From Solimicrobium silvestre (lineage in GTDB: Bacteria; Pseudomonadota; Gammaproteobacteria; Burkholderiales; Burkholderiaceae_D): DNA of 52,996 bases. Positions 1 to 7,716 of the stretch are shown here, piece after piece; within the stretch, counting starts at the first letter, position 1; each line of letters starts with the position of its first letter. The stretch covers positions 1 to 52,996 of the forward strand of contig NZ_PUGF01000031.1 in assembly GCF_002976435.1 (NCBI RefSeq), in the 5' to 3' direction. Below the pieces are notes generated by a model that searched no databases, was not told where the DNA came from, and worked only from the letters and a program-made list of their open reading frames with translations. The translations under genes and the position numbers were made by a program.

Positions 1-110
1 TGACGCGCGTATTACATCAGGGCCAGAGCAAAAAACCGCTCATCTATCAGGCCGTATAGATACACGCAAGCTTACCTACTGGTTGAAATCAAATTCTTCT
101 TGCAAAACGG

Positions 111-359
111 GTGGAGTCCATAGATACCGTGTTGCGCACAACCAAACATTTAAAAACGCGGCAGGACGCACAGCAATTAACAGTAGGATTTTATGGCAGA
201 GTAGCGCGCATTGCGCGAATACATCAGGAAGGGTTGAAAGATAAGGTAGCTAAAAATGGCGTTGACTATCAATATCCAGAACGGCAATTGCTGGGTTTTA
301 GCCCCAGCGATCACACGCTGATTCGGGAGTCGTTGTTGCTGCATTTAAGTAAAAATTAA
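111..359 (+). pseudogene. P2 gpS-like tail completion protein, N-terminus missing
   Basis: The readable part matches the C-terminal half of the phage virion morphogenesis (P2 gpS) family. It has the block LRTTKHLKTR, then a segment built around GRVARIARIHQEGLKD, then the conserved YPERQLLGFS end. Family members are about 150 residues and help complete the tail before it joins the head. Here the frame opens only after an in-frame stop at 84-86, and the first usable start is a GTG at 111, leaving 82 residues. None of the three forward frames in bases 1-110 encodes the missing half, so the gene appears broken by rearrangement near base 117 rather than by a point frameshift. In P2 order, gpS is followed directly by gpV; here the two are 3.2 kb apart. 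Assignment is firm; the nature of the break is inferred. Confidence 0.75.
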
Positions 360-483
360 CGCACTATGAAATCATTTTTTGATTAAGTGATCGCCCGCAT
401 AGCGTCAAAATTTGAGGCCGCTGGCGTACACAATATGCGGCGTAGCAGCAACCCTTTATTGTTTATTCTAATGGATCGACCAA

Positions 484-1047
484 TTAAACCTCAGCTGCAC
501 TGCATACCTCCCCATTTTCCAAGGCTACGAGATAGCTCTCCAAATTGTTAGCAATTTTTTCAAGGACACGAGGAAAGAACGGAACGAGATCTTCAAAGCT
601 GGCATCGTCTGTTAAAGATCCACCATGATAGTGACGGCAGTGCGCAAGAATGTCGTGACGCTCTTGGCGAGGAAGCTGCACAAGTGGGTCTCGATCATTG
701 TAATCATGAAGTCCAGAAAGATGTATAAATGCGCAACCAAACTTGTAAACGGATTGCGTCCAACCTTGTAAAGATTGCGAAAGATCGACCATTTCTCTAT
801 CTGTCACTGTAGCACGCGAGTTTTCCTGTAACCATTTTTCGCCTTTGACCGAGGCCTCGATAAGCAATTCTCGACGCTCAAGATTCCGAGTAAGCAAATA
901 AATGACACGAACCATCGAATCCAACTCTTGCCGTAGAACAGAAACCATTTGCCCCGCAAGTCGGGCTTGCGCTAAAAGTTGCATTGCCTGCAGATGCTCA
1001 CGCGATCGACTGCGAACCTGACGTAGAAAAATAGAGAGACTTGACAT
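484..1047 (-). CDS. helical orphan protein, prophage cargo (HEPN-like suspicion)
   Basis: I do not recognise this family with certainty. The protein is about 187 residues from the ATG at 1047; a GTG at 1086 would add 13, and neither start has a clear ribosome binding site. It is predicted almost all helical, with a charged N-terminal half rich in Arg, Leu and Gln and a conserved-looking centre, KFGCAFIHLSGLHDYNDRDP, followed by RHDILAHCRHYHGG. The Arg/His-rich helix (R-x4-H type spacing) recalls HEPN ribonucleases, but this is resemblance by eye only. There is no signal peptide or membrane segment. It lies opposite to the phage late operon between gpS and gpV, a position typical of cargo genes (morons), so a host-protection role is a reasonable guess. 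Confidence 0.6.
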   Translation of the reverse strand: MSSLSIFLRQVRSRSREHLQAMQLLAQARLAGQMVSVLRQELDSMVRVIYLLTRNLERRELLIEASVKGEKWLQENSRATVTDREMVDLSQSLQGWTQSVYKFGCAFIHLSGLHDYNDRDPLVQLPRQERHDILAHCRHYHGGSLTDDASFEDLVPFFPRVLEKIANNLESYLVALENGEVCSAAEV

Positions 1048-1256
1048 ATAAGGTTTATCGTTTGAATTCACCGGCCTGCGCGGCACCTTGCGCAGATCTG
1101 ATGGAGTGAATTGTTAGCCTTTTTTGGCAACACGTAGGGTGTAATAGCAACCTATATTACGCCAATTGGTTATTCAAGATTACTTCAATTTGCTCAATCA
1201 TCTGCGCAGCGTATTGCGACGCATGGGAAGGTAAAACAACCTAATGCATAATTTGT

Positions 1257-1278
1257 CAGCGTAATACGCTGCGTTTTT
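1257..1278 (+). terminator. short hairpin plus T-run
   Basis: CAGCGT and ACGCTG form a 6-bp stem with an AAT loop, followed after two bases by TTTTT. It would end transcription moving rightwards. The surrounding 1087-1336 stretch holds no gene that I can support. Confidence 0.35.
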
Positions 1279-1336
1279 AGCGCCCTACGGTAATGCGTTG
1301 GGTTTTCGACCGGTTTGCTCGCTTCGCGCTAATTTA

Positions 1337-1747
1337 CTACTTCGGTGTACCATTTTGCGATCGACTATTTATTTTTTTCTCGATGGCTTCAATTCTTTTG
1401 GCCTGGTCATTCACAATCGGGCCTAAATTATCATAGACGAACTTACTATGTATTTTTTCATCTGCTTCGTCATCGACTACCTGGGAGGCCAGTTTGTCTG
1501 CACGTTCGTTGAGCTCTTTTAGCTTTACTACCTCACTGGCAATCTGCATATTTAATGCGGAATATTTCTGATTAACCTCTTGAAAACCACGATATAGCCC
1601 GGCACCGGCAACAGTAATCATTATGACTAAAAGTACAATGCTAAAAATAAATATTTTTTTATTTTTCCTTGAAATATCATCAAAAAGAATTTCAAGTTTT
1701 TCCTCTGGCTTGCTGGTTAGAATTTTATTCTTATCTTCGCTGATCAT
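1337..1747 (-). CDS. single-pass membrane protein with coiled coil, second gene of a two-gene cassette
   Basis: The ATG at 1747 is chosen because GGAGAGAG lies just upstream; the open frame extends further to 1804, overlapping the preceding gene. The product is 136 residues. A charged cytoplasmic N-terminus of about 30 residues (rich in Lys and Glu) is followed by one strongly hydrophobic helix (IFIFSIVLLVIMITVAGAGL), then a long heptad-like helical tail (KYSALNMQIASEVVKLKELN and onward to IEAIEKKI). The stop of the upstream membrane gene (1765-2094) is only 17 bases away, so the two are co-transcribed. No enzymatic motif is visible. The architecture of an anchor plus coiled coil fits a partner or sensor of the first protein. 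Family unknown. Confidence 0.7.
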   Translation of the reverse strand: MISEDKNKILTSKPEEKLEILFDDISRKNKKIFIFSIVLLVIMITVAGAGLYRGFQEVNQKYSALNMQIASEVVKLKELNERADKLASQVVDDEADEKIHSKFVYDNLGPIVNDQAKRIEAIEKKINSRSQNGTPK

Positions 1748-1764
1748 ATTCTCTCTCCACTGAA

Positions 1765-2094
1765 TTAATGATGTCTTAGATTCGCAACAAAAACTTTCAA
1801 GCAATGGCTTTTATCCATTGTCGATGCAACCTTTCTCTCATTTCCAAGTGCAATATAACCCAAGGTTAATTCGCAAGCATTTGCGCACTGAAGAAAGTAA
1901 AACGAGCAAGTTATTAACGCCCCTATCAATATAATCAAACCACCAATTCTTTCAACAAGTAGCATTGAATCGATGGGAACAATAATTATGTATAGCAAGG
2001 CAAAAAATAACAGAACAAGGAAACACGCACCGATGAGTAAGCAAATCGTAGATCTTTGTTTAATGTTGCTAATATGCACATCCAAGCTTGCCAT
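1765..2094 (-). CDS. two-helix membrane protein, first gene of a two-gene cassette
   Basis: The start ATG at 2094 is preceded by a strong GGAGG. The 109-residue product has a short soluble N-terminus, a hydrophobic helix (TICLLIGACFLVLLFFALLY), a short loop with PIDSMLLVERIGG, a second helix (GLIILIGALITCSFYFLQC), and a soluble tail with charged and Cys residues. It runs directly into the coiled-coil membrane gene at 1337-1747 with a 17-base gap. I recognise no family. Small two-component membrane cassettes in prophages often act in superinfection exclusion or abortive infection, so this pair is a candidate for that; the role is inference from position and topology only. Confidence 0.7.
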   Translation of the reverse strand: MASLDVHISNIKQRSTICLLIGACFLVLLFFALLYIIIVPIDSMLLVERIGGLIILIGALITCSFYFLQCANACELTLGYIALGNERKVASTMDKSHCLKVFVANLRHH

Positions 2095-2223
2095 TTATCC
2101 CTCCATGAAGAATATATTCGAAGAGCCCCAAGTAGGGTTAAAACCCAGCATCTAATTGGTTGCGTGTATAAACCCAGCCTACTCGCTGATCGTCCGCATC
2201 ACGTCCTGAATCAATCACAAAAT

Positions 2224-2250
2224 GTTGGGCTGATGCAGCATTAGCCCAAC
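2224..2250 (-). other. inverted repeat between cargo cassettes
   Basis: GTTGGGCT and AGCCCAAC pair perfectly over 8 bp around an 11-base loop. On the minus strand the right-hand side runs into ATTTTG, so it could be a weak terminator for com-dam or a boundary of the inserted cargo. The rest of 2095-2379 shows nothing else that I can support. Confidence 0.3.
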
Positions 2251-2379
2251 CACCATTAATTAGTTACCTATTTGCATTAACAAAAGAATCTATAAAGTGC
2301 CCAAAGATACTATAGTGTATTAAATCCATTGGCTATACCCTAAATAGGGCATTATGAACACAATTAACAAAAAATCCCC

Positions 2380-3174
2380 TTAGAACAACCCCTCAACCGC
2401 CCCAAAATCCCAGTTAGCTATCACCAATTCCTTGCTAGTCGACGGCTGGCCATGCACACTCCCCATGCTGTATTTGATATCCAGCCCCATCATCGTAAAG
2501 CCTTCAAACACGCGCCTAATATCCGGGTGGTCGTTAATACTCACCATCACACGCCCCTTGCAGTTACGCATAAATTCAGCCATCAGCTCATACTGTTCAA
2601 AGCCAAATTCCACGCCATAGCCTTCGGTCTGCCAGTACGGTGGATCCAAATAAAAAAACGAATGCGTCCGGTCATACCTTTTCATACAATCCAGCCAGGG
2701 CAGGTTTTCTACAAAGGTGCCAGCCAGGCGTAAATGCGCGGCACTCAGGTTTTCTTCTATTCGGCACAGGTTAATGGCCGGTGCAGTGGTGGCAGTACCA
2801 AAATGCTGCCCGGTGACTTTGCCGCTGAAGGCGTGCTGCTGCAAATAATAAAAACGAGCGGCGCGTTGAATGTCGGTGAGTGTTTCCGGCACCACCGCCT
2901 GGTGCCACTTAAAAATCTGACGGCTGGTAATCGCCCATTTAAACTGGCGCACAAATTCTTCCATATGGTGCTGTACCACGCGGTATAGATTGACCAGCTC
3001 ACCGTTTATGTCGTTGATGACTTCGGTATGCGCTGGTACCGGCCGCAGGAAATACAGCGCGGCACCGCCGCAGAATACTTCTACATAACATTCGTGCGGT
3101 GGAAATAAGGGGATGAGTTTATCCGCCAGACGGCGTTTGCCGCCCAGCCAGGGAATGATGGGACTTGCGTGCAT
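2380..3174 (-). CDS. dam: D12-class DNA adenine methylase
   Basis: Transfers a methyl group from S-adenosylmethionine to N6 of adenine in a specific DNA sequence. The 264-residue product has the D12-family layout: IPWLGGKRRLADKLIPLFPP at residues 7-26, the cofactor loop EVFCGGAAL at 32-40, and the catalytic DPPY at 177-180 (YLDPPYWQTEGYG), with a SINDHPDIR block after it. Length is normal. The target sequence cannot be read from the protein; GATC is usual for Dam but phage D12 enzymes vary. Its start lies inside the 3' end of the com-like gene (56-base overlap), as mom overlaps com in phage Mu, implying that Com controls its translation. It faces against the tail operon, so it is a cargo cassette that could protect phage DNA from restriction. 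Confidence 0.93.
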   Translation of the reverse strand: MHASPIIPWLGGKRRLADKLIPLFPPHECYVEVFCGGAALYFLRPVPAHTEVINDINGELVNLYRVVQHHMEEFVRQFKWAITSRQIFKWHQAVVPETLTDIQRAARFYYLQQHAFSGKVTGQHFGTATTAPAINLCRIEENLSAAHLRLAGTFVENLPWLDCMKRYDRTHSFFYLDPPYWQTEGYGVEFGFEQYELMAEFMRNCKGRVMVSINDHPDIRRVFEGFTMMGLDIKYSMGSVHGQPSTSKELVIANWDFGAVEGLF

Positions 3175-3334
3175 GAGATAGCGTTTTCAATTCAGAAGCT
3201 CTGGGGCTTGCCGGTTCGGAGCGCGTGGCTCTCAAGTGATTTAAGGTGCCGCAACGTGGGCATTTAATAGACAGGGTGATGTACTCACCCTCGCCTAATT
3301 TACGGGAACAACTTCCGCAACGGATATCCAACAT
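3119..3334 (-). CDS. com: Com-like zinc-finger translational activator
   Basis: The 71-residue product has the Com pattern: CGSC at residues 6-9 and CPRC at 25-28, then NHLRA and a Pro/Arg-rich tail. In phage Mu, Com binds the overlapping mom message and opens its ribosome binding site; here the overlapping downstream gene is a DNA adenine methylase. ATG 3334 is preferred to the TTG two codons earlier. The last 56 bases overlap the methylase reading frame. A 12-bp perfect palindrome with a central GATC lies about 37 bases upstream (3371-3382). The four cysteines are intact, so the regulator is probably functional. Identification is strong; regulation of this methylase is inferred from the overlap. 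Confidence 0.88.
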   Translation of the reverse strand: MLDIRCGSCSRKLGEGEYITLSIKCPRCGTLNHLRATRSEPASPRASELKTLSHARKSHHSLAGRQTPSGG

Positions 3335-3370
3335 GGTCAATACCTATCTAAATATGATAGCCTTCGGCCT

Positions 3371-3382
3371 ACCTGATCAGGT
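3371..3382. promoter_or_regulatory. GATC-centred palindrome upstream of com-dam
   Basis: ACCTGATCAGGT is a perfect 12-bp palindrome with GATC at its centre, in the com upstream region. In Mu, GATC methylation upstream of com-mom controls transcription by changing OxyR binding. Here the site could let the methylase control its own cassette, if it methylates GATC. Functional role inferred. Confidence 0.4.
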
Positions 3383-3422
3383 GGCGCGGCCTTGGCTGTC
3401 TTGCAGGTACAACTGCCGGAAC

Positions 3423-3470
3423 GGTGGCGTGGATATTAGTTAGTGCTAATGTCCACGTCGCCGCGTTTTT
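3423..3470 (+). terminator. 17-bp hairpin followed by T-run
   Basis: Bases 3423-3439 pair with 3446-3462 over 17 positions, three of them G-U, around a 6-base loop; GCG and TTTTT follow. It looks like a rightward intrinsic terminator sitting 118 bases before gpV. It may end the transcript that once ran through gpS, or insulate gpV. No gene is seen between com and gpV. Confidence 0.6.
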
Positions 3471-3587
3471 ATGTAAGCCCGTACTTTCTCACGCGCACGC
3501 AGCCAGTGAAACATCGGCAAGGTTAGCAAGCCGCTTTCTAACCCGCCCCTTAATGCACTTCCGTCAGCAACACGGCAACATAGCCGT

Positions 3588-4229
3588 ATGACTTCTGACC
3601 TCTCCGACCTCCTCCGTTTAATTTTAAATTTAATCCGTTTTGGCTCCATTGCCGAAGTGGATTACGACGCCCAAAAAGTACGCGTGCTGGTCGGTAAAAA
3701 TTTAACTGATTGGCGTCCCTGGGCAACGCAACGCGCCGGTGACACGCAAACGTGGTGGCCACCCACAAAAGGTGAACAAGTCATTCTGTTTTCGCCTGAA
3801 GGTGACTTTAATCAAAGCATCTTGTTTCCCGCCGTGTATTCCGAACACGCCAAGCCACCGTCCACCAATCCGGCGCACCACACGACTAAATATCCGGATG
3901 GTGCCATCATTCAATACGACCATGAGGCTCACGCCCTCACGGCTATATTACCGAGCGGTAGCAGCGCGCTGGTCAAAGCCGACAAAGTCACGTCCGACGC
4001 AAAAGAAACACTCTGCACCGGCAACCTGACCGTGGCAAAAAATTTAATCGTGAATGGCATGAGTTCACTCAATGCCGGTATGGCAGTACTGCCAGGAACA
4101 GACGGGGCAGCAGCAAGTATTCAAGGCAAGCTGAATGTGTCTGACGACGTCATTGCCAAGGGTATTAGCTTGACTGGCCACAAACATCCCGTGATTGCAC
4201 TGGGTGCCGATTCTGGAGTTGCGAAATGA
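3588..4229 (+). CDS. V: baseplate assembly protein V (tail spike)
   Basis: P2 gpV-family protein of 213 residues, the usual length. It forms the trimeric membrane-piercing spike at the centre of the contractile tail baseplate. The N-terminal OB-fold region is visible (IRFGSIAEVDY, then VGKNLTDWRPW, WWPPTKGEQVILFSPEGD), followed by a repetitive beta-helical needle and the conserved GISLTGHKHP near the C-terminus. The last residues overlap the start of gpW by four bases, as is typical of the P2 late operon. The ribosome binding site is weak. Confidence 0.93.
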   Translation: MTSDLSDLLRLILNLIRFGSIAEVDYDAQKVRVLVGKNLTDWRPWATQRAGDTQTWWPPTKGEQVILFSPEGDFNQSILFPAVYSEHAKPPSTNPAHHTTKYPDGAIIQYDHEAHALTAILPSGSSALVKADKVTSDAKETLCTGNLTVAKNLIVNGMSSLNAGMAVLPGTDGAAASIQGKLNVSDDVIAKGISLTGHKHPVIALGADSGVAK

Positions 4230-4579
4230 TCGGCATGAACGCACTCACTGGCCGCGCCTTGTCCGGTCTGGCGCATATCCGCCAGTCGCTGGCCGACATA
4301 CTTACCACGCCACTCGGTAGCCGCGTCATGCGCCGCGATTATGGTTCTGAAGTGCCGGAGCTGATCGACCAACCGCTCAATAGCGTAACGCAATTACGCC
4401 TGTATGCCGCCACCGCGTATGCCGTGCAGCGTTGGGAACCGCGTATTCGTTTAACCAGCCTGCAACTGGACTACAACGCCGCTGGTCGTGCCAGCTTATC
4501 GCTGCAAGGGATTACCGAGCAGCAAAGTGTCGAACTGACTGTTCCGCTTAATAGTGATCAACACCAGGTGGCCGCATGA
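4226..4579 (+). CDS. W: baseplate protein W (gp25-like)
   Basis: 117-residue gpW/gp25-family baseplate wedge component. Seen: SLADILTTPLGSRVMRRDYG near residues 23-42, the family's signature GSRVMR.DYGS, and RWEPRIRL near residue 70. It starts with an ATGA overlap on gpV and ends with an ATGA overlap on gpJ, so the three are translationally coupled. The protein nucleates the baseplate wedge that anchors sheath and tube. Confidence 0.93.
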   Translation: MIGMNALTGRALSGLAHIRQSLADILTTPLGSRVMRRDYGSEVPELIDQPLNSVTQLRLYAATAYAVQRWEPRIRLTSLQLDYNAAGRASLSLQGITEQQSVELTVPLNSDQHQVAA

Positions 4580-5478
4580 CTAATTCCACCATTGATTTAT
4601 CGAAATTACCGGCACCGGCGTTTGTGGAAGCACTGTCGTTTGAAGCTATTCTTGACGACATGCTCACGGATTTACTGGAGCGTCACGCTAGTTACAGCAA
4701 CCTGCTTGAGTCTGATCCTGCCTATAAGATTTTAGAAGTCGCGGCGTACCGCGAACTACTGCTGCGCCATCGGATTAATGAAGAAGGTCGCGCATTACTG
4801 GTCGCCTTTTCTACCGGCACCGATTTGGATCATATCGGCATTACCTACTATGCCGGAGAAAAACGCCTGGTCATTTGCGAAGCGGACCCGACTACCTCGC
4901 CACCCACGGAACAGCTGATGGAGGAAGACGAAAGCTATCGCCGTCGCTTGTTATTGAAGGATGACAGTTACTCGACCGCTGGTGCCGGTAATGCCTATAA
5001 ATTTCACGCCTTGTCTGCTGACGGTCAGATTAAAGATGCGTCCGTCACCAGCCCACGTCCCGGCACCACTGTCGTCACGATTTTAAGCCGTACCGGTGAT
5101 GGTACCGCCAGCGAAGAACTGCTCGACAAAGTGCGCGCCACGCTCAATAGCGACGAAATCCGGCCGTTATCAGAGGAACTGATCGTCGCAGGTGCTGAGA
5201 TTGTGCGCTGGGAATTGGATGCCGATATTTATACCTACAATGGCCCCGATCAAAACCTGGTCTTAAAAGCCGCGCAAGTCAGTTTTGCAACCTACCTGCT
5301 GGAACAGCAATTGCTCGAAGCCGACATCACCGATTCGGCTTTGTCTCGCGCTTTGCATGTGCCTGGTGTGTTTAAAGTAGTGCGGCGCAGTCCGTTAGTC
5401 GACATTGTCTGCACTGCCACGCAAGCCGCGTGGTGCGTCTCAACCGCCATCCACATCGCCGGAGTAAAGCCAACATGA
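4576..5478 (+). CDS. J: baseplate protein J
   Basis: 300-residue gpJ-family (gp6/gp47-like) baseplate wedge protein. The family pattern of an N-terminal SKLPAPAFVEALSFEAILDD, a central FSTGTDLDHIGITYY motif and a long mixed alpha/beta body ending near VPGVFKVV is clear. Length agrees with P2 gpJ. It overlaps gpW by four bases and gpI by four bases. Baseplate wedges of gpW, gpJ and gpI surround the gpV spike. Confidence 0.93.
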   Translation: MTNSTIDLSKLPAPAFVEALSFEAILDDMLTDLLERHASYSNLLESDPAYKILEVAAYRELLLRHRINEEGRALLVAFSTGTDLDHIGITYYAGEKRLVICEADPTTSPPTEQLMEEDESYRRRLLLKDDSYSTAGAGNAYKFHALSADGQIKDASVTSPRPGTTVVTILSRTGDGTASEELLDKVRATLNSDEIRPLSEELIVAGAEIVRWELDADIYTYNGPDQNLVLKAAQVSFATYLLEQQLLEADITDSALSRALHVPGVFKVVRRSPLVDIVCTATQAAWCVSTAIHIAGVKPT

Positions 5479-5984
5479 TGACGCGCTCATTACTACCACC
5501 CAACACCAGCCCGCTTGAACGCGCCCTGGAACAAAGCACTGCACGTCTGGGTGCCGTTCCGTTCCGCTTGCGCGACAACTGGAACCCGCAAACTTGCCCC
5601 ATCACCTTACTGCCCTGGTTAGCCTGGGCAGTGGGCGTGGAAGAGTGGGACAGCACGTGGCCAGAACAACTACAGCGCGATGTGGTCGCCTCCACCCGCG
5701 CCATCCGGCAACAAAAAGGCACACCGGCCGCCGTGAAACGCGCCCTGAGTGCAGTGGGCCATCCGAATGCCGAATTGATCGAGCGCAGTAATAGTGAGTG
5801 GGCGACCTTTAAAGTCATCTTGACCCGGCCGGTTTCACATGTGCAAGCGCAACTGATCCGGCAGCGCATCGAAAACGTCAAACGCGTCTGCTGCCATTTG
5901 ACTGCGCTCGACTTTACTTCCAACCCCATTAAGCACAACGGCACCATCAAACGCGACGGCACTTATAGTCGTGGCGTGGTTTAA
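5475..5984 (+). CDS. I: tail protein I (baseplate)
   Basis: 169-residue P2 gpI-family protein. Start at the ATG overlapping the gpJ stop; a second ATG follows directly. Signature segments: LLPPNTSPLERALE, the Trp-rich CPITLLPWLAWAVGVEEWD, and QQKGTPAAVKRAL near residue 80. It links the baseplate to the tail fibres. The frame stays open upstream into gpJ but that part is a shadow. Confidence 0.92.
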   Translation: MMTRSLLPPNTSPLERALEQSTARLGAVPFRLRDNWNPQTCPITLLPWLAWAVGVEEWDSTWPEQLQRDVVASTRAIRQQKGTPAAVKRALSAVGHPNAELIERSNSEWATFKVILTRPVSHVQAQLIRQRIENVKRVCCHLTALDFTSNPIKHNGTIKRDGTYSRGVV

Positions 5985-5993
5985 GGAATCCGC

Positions 5994-7376
5994 ATGGCAA
6001 ATGTAAAAGAAACAAATCAGTGGGTAGACGGCATTTATCAACTAGAAAAAACCGACGATGTGATCGGTGGTGAAGACGGCATCGATAATCGCCAGGCGAT
6101 TCAATTGGCGTCGCGTACCACGTTCTTAAAAAACCATGTCGAGGATTTAGAAACAGGCAAAAAAGCGGCAGGTAAGGCCATCAAACTCAACACGGCACGC
6201 ACCATCAATATTGATGGTGATGCGGAAGGCCACGCTGAATTTGACGGCTCGGAAAATGTCACCATGACCCTTACCCAAAAAGAGAGCGGTATTAAAGCAG
6301 GAAGCTATCGCCAAGTCACCGTTGATGCAAAAGGCCGCGTCACAGACGGCAACAACCCAACCACGTTGGCGGGTTATGAAATAACGGACGCCGCCTCTAT
6401 TAGTTACGTGGAAAAATTTGAGGCGTGGGTACAAGATAGCCTGAGTAATAAAGCCGGCGGCAAGGGTATTATTCTCAACTGGGATGAGCGAGAAGGACAG
6501 CCAACTTGGCTGCACGGAGGAAATTCACCCGGTAATTGCGCGCTTTACAATCCAAGTAATTTCGCTGTGAGACATGCCGGTACAGCGGGAAATGCCACTA
6601 ATGCCGACACGGCGCAGGTCACCTTCAAGATCAATAACGGCGCCGACCACATGGCGTTTAACTGGCATGATCCCGGTGGACAAACCACCTACGTATGGGG
6701 TAGTGATAACTCAAATTCGGCGCGATTAAGTGCAACTAAAAATCTCCGTGTTGGTCATGCCGATACGGCGGGCAACGCCGCTCTATGGTGTGGCTACGGC
6801 TACCGCTACGAAGAGAATCCGGGCCAAATACCTTACTACGTATTAGGTGTGACAGCCACGTCAAAAGGTCAAATATCTATTTACAACGTCAGCAACTTAT
6901 TAGCAGGTAAAGAAGACCGATTTCCTGCTGGAACGCGAATGCCATTTGCCCAAGCGGCCGCACCGACAGGTTGGACGCAAGTCAACGACGATTCCACCAA
7001 CAACCGGATGCTGCGCGTTGTCAACGGTGGTGGCGGTGGCACTGGCGGCGACCATGATCCTGTCATTAACAACGTGGTTCCAGCCCATACCCACTCATTT
7101 ACAACCGGTGTTGAAAGTGCCGACCACACGCATTACATTCAAGATCCAGGTCATGTCCATAGTGTTCCTGTGCGTGCCAGAGGTTCAACCGGCGCTGGCT
7201 TTTCAGACAGTGGTGACCGAATCACCTACACAGGTTATTCCAACGCTGCAGTAACCGGCATTTGGAATAGTGGTATCAGCGCCAACCACACCCACAGCGG
7301 CTCCACCGATAACGGCTCATCGCAAACCAACTGGCAAGCACGTTACATCGACATGATTATTTGCGCAAAAAATTAA
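5994..7376 (+). CDS. H: tail fibre protein H with collar domain
   Basis: 460-residue tail fibre, preceded by AAGGA. The conserved N-terminal attachment part occupies roughly residues 1-60 (NQWVDGIYQLEKTDDVIGGE, IDNRQAIQLASRTTFLK). A repetitive shaft follows with AGTAGNATNADTAQV and GHADTAGNA repeats. Residues from about 310 form a tail-collar-like receptor-binding tip (FPAGTRMPFAQAAAPTGW, a Gly-rich loop, many HTH/HxH pairs such as AHTHSF and NHTHSG, ending RYIDMIICAKN). His pairs of this type bind metal ions in T4-like fibre tips. The tip decides host range and is the part of this prophage most likely to be exchanged. The fibre is shorter than P2 gpH (about 670 residues). Confidence 0.88.
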   Translation: MANVKETNQWVDGIYQLEKTDDVIGGEDGIDNRQAIQLASRTTFLKNHVEDLETGKKAAGKAIKLNTARTINIDGDAEGHAEFDGSENVTMTLTQKESGIKAGSYRQVTVDAKGRVTDGNNPTTLAGYEITDAASISYVEKFEAWVQDSLSNKAGGKGIILNWDEREGQPTWLHGGNSPGNCALYNPSNFAVRHAGTAGNATNADTAQVTFKINNGADHMAFNWHDPGGQTTYVWGSDNSNSARLSATKNLRVGHADTAGNAALWCGYGYRYEENPGQIPYYVLGVTATSKGQISIYNVSNLLAGKEDRFPAGTRMPFAQAAAPTGWTQVNDDSTNNRMLRVVNGGGGGTGGDHDPVINNVVPAHTHSFTTGVESADHTHYIQDPGHVHSVPVRARGSTGAGFSDSGDRITYTGYSNAAVTGIWNSGISANHTHSGSTDNGSSQTNWQARYIDMIICAKN

Positions 7377-7386
7377 GAGGCTATCA

Positions 7387-7716
7387 ATGGCAACGAGAAC
7401 TAAAGCAATATCCAAAAAAATCGACGTCAACATTGTCGAAACAACGGCCGTAGAAAAAATCATTCCAATCTTGATCACCGGCTACCAATACGGCGACTAC
7501 GGCAACTTTATTGGTGAATATCAATTTGAAAAAAATCGAGATAAAGAAGAAATTCATTGCCCACCACGTACAACACTAATTCCACCGCCAACCGATCTGC
7601 CTGCAGATAAAGAAACCGTTTTCGATGGCGAAAAATGGATCATTCGCAACCTAGAAATGCCTTGGCTACCGGACAGAGAAATACCTGCAGATGACGAGGT
7701 CAGTGATGGAAATTAA
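7387..7716 (+). CDS. tail-fibre associated protein (probable fibre assembly factor)
   Basis: 109 residues, ten bases after gpH. The C-terminal half carries PPRTTLIPPPTDLPADKETV and FDGEKWII, features shared with many fibre-assembly chaperones and fibre-linked orphan proteins. The position, where P2 has gpG, supports a role in folding or attaching the fibre. The full Caudo_TAP pattern is not evident, so the assignment is by context and partial motif. Confidence 0.65.
   Translation: MATRTKAISKKIDVNIVETTAVEKIIPILITGYQYGDYGNFIGEYQFEKNRDKEEIHCPPRTTLIPPPTDLPADKETVFDGEKWIIRNLEMPWLPDREIPADDEVSDGN

Noticed and set aside
5372-5962. Long minus-strand frame over gpJ and gpI
   Set aside because: Shadow of two well-recognised baseplate genes.
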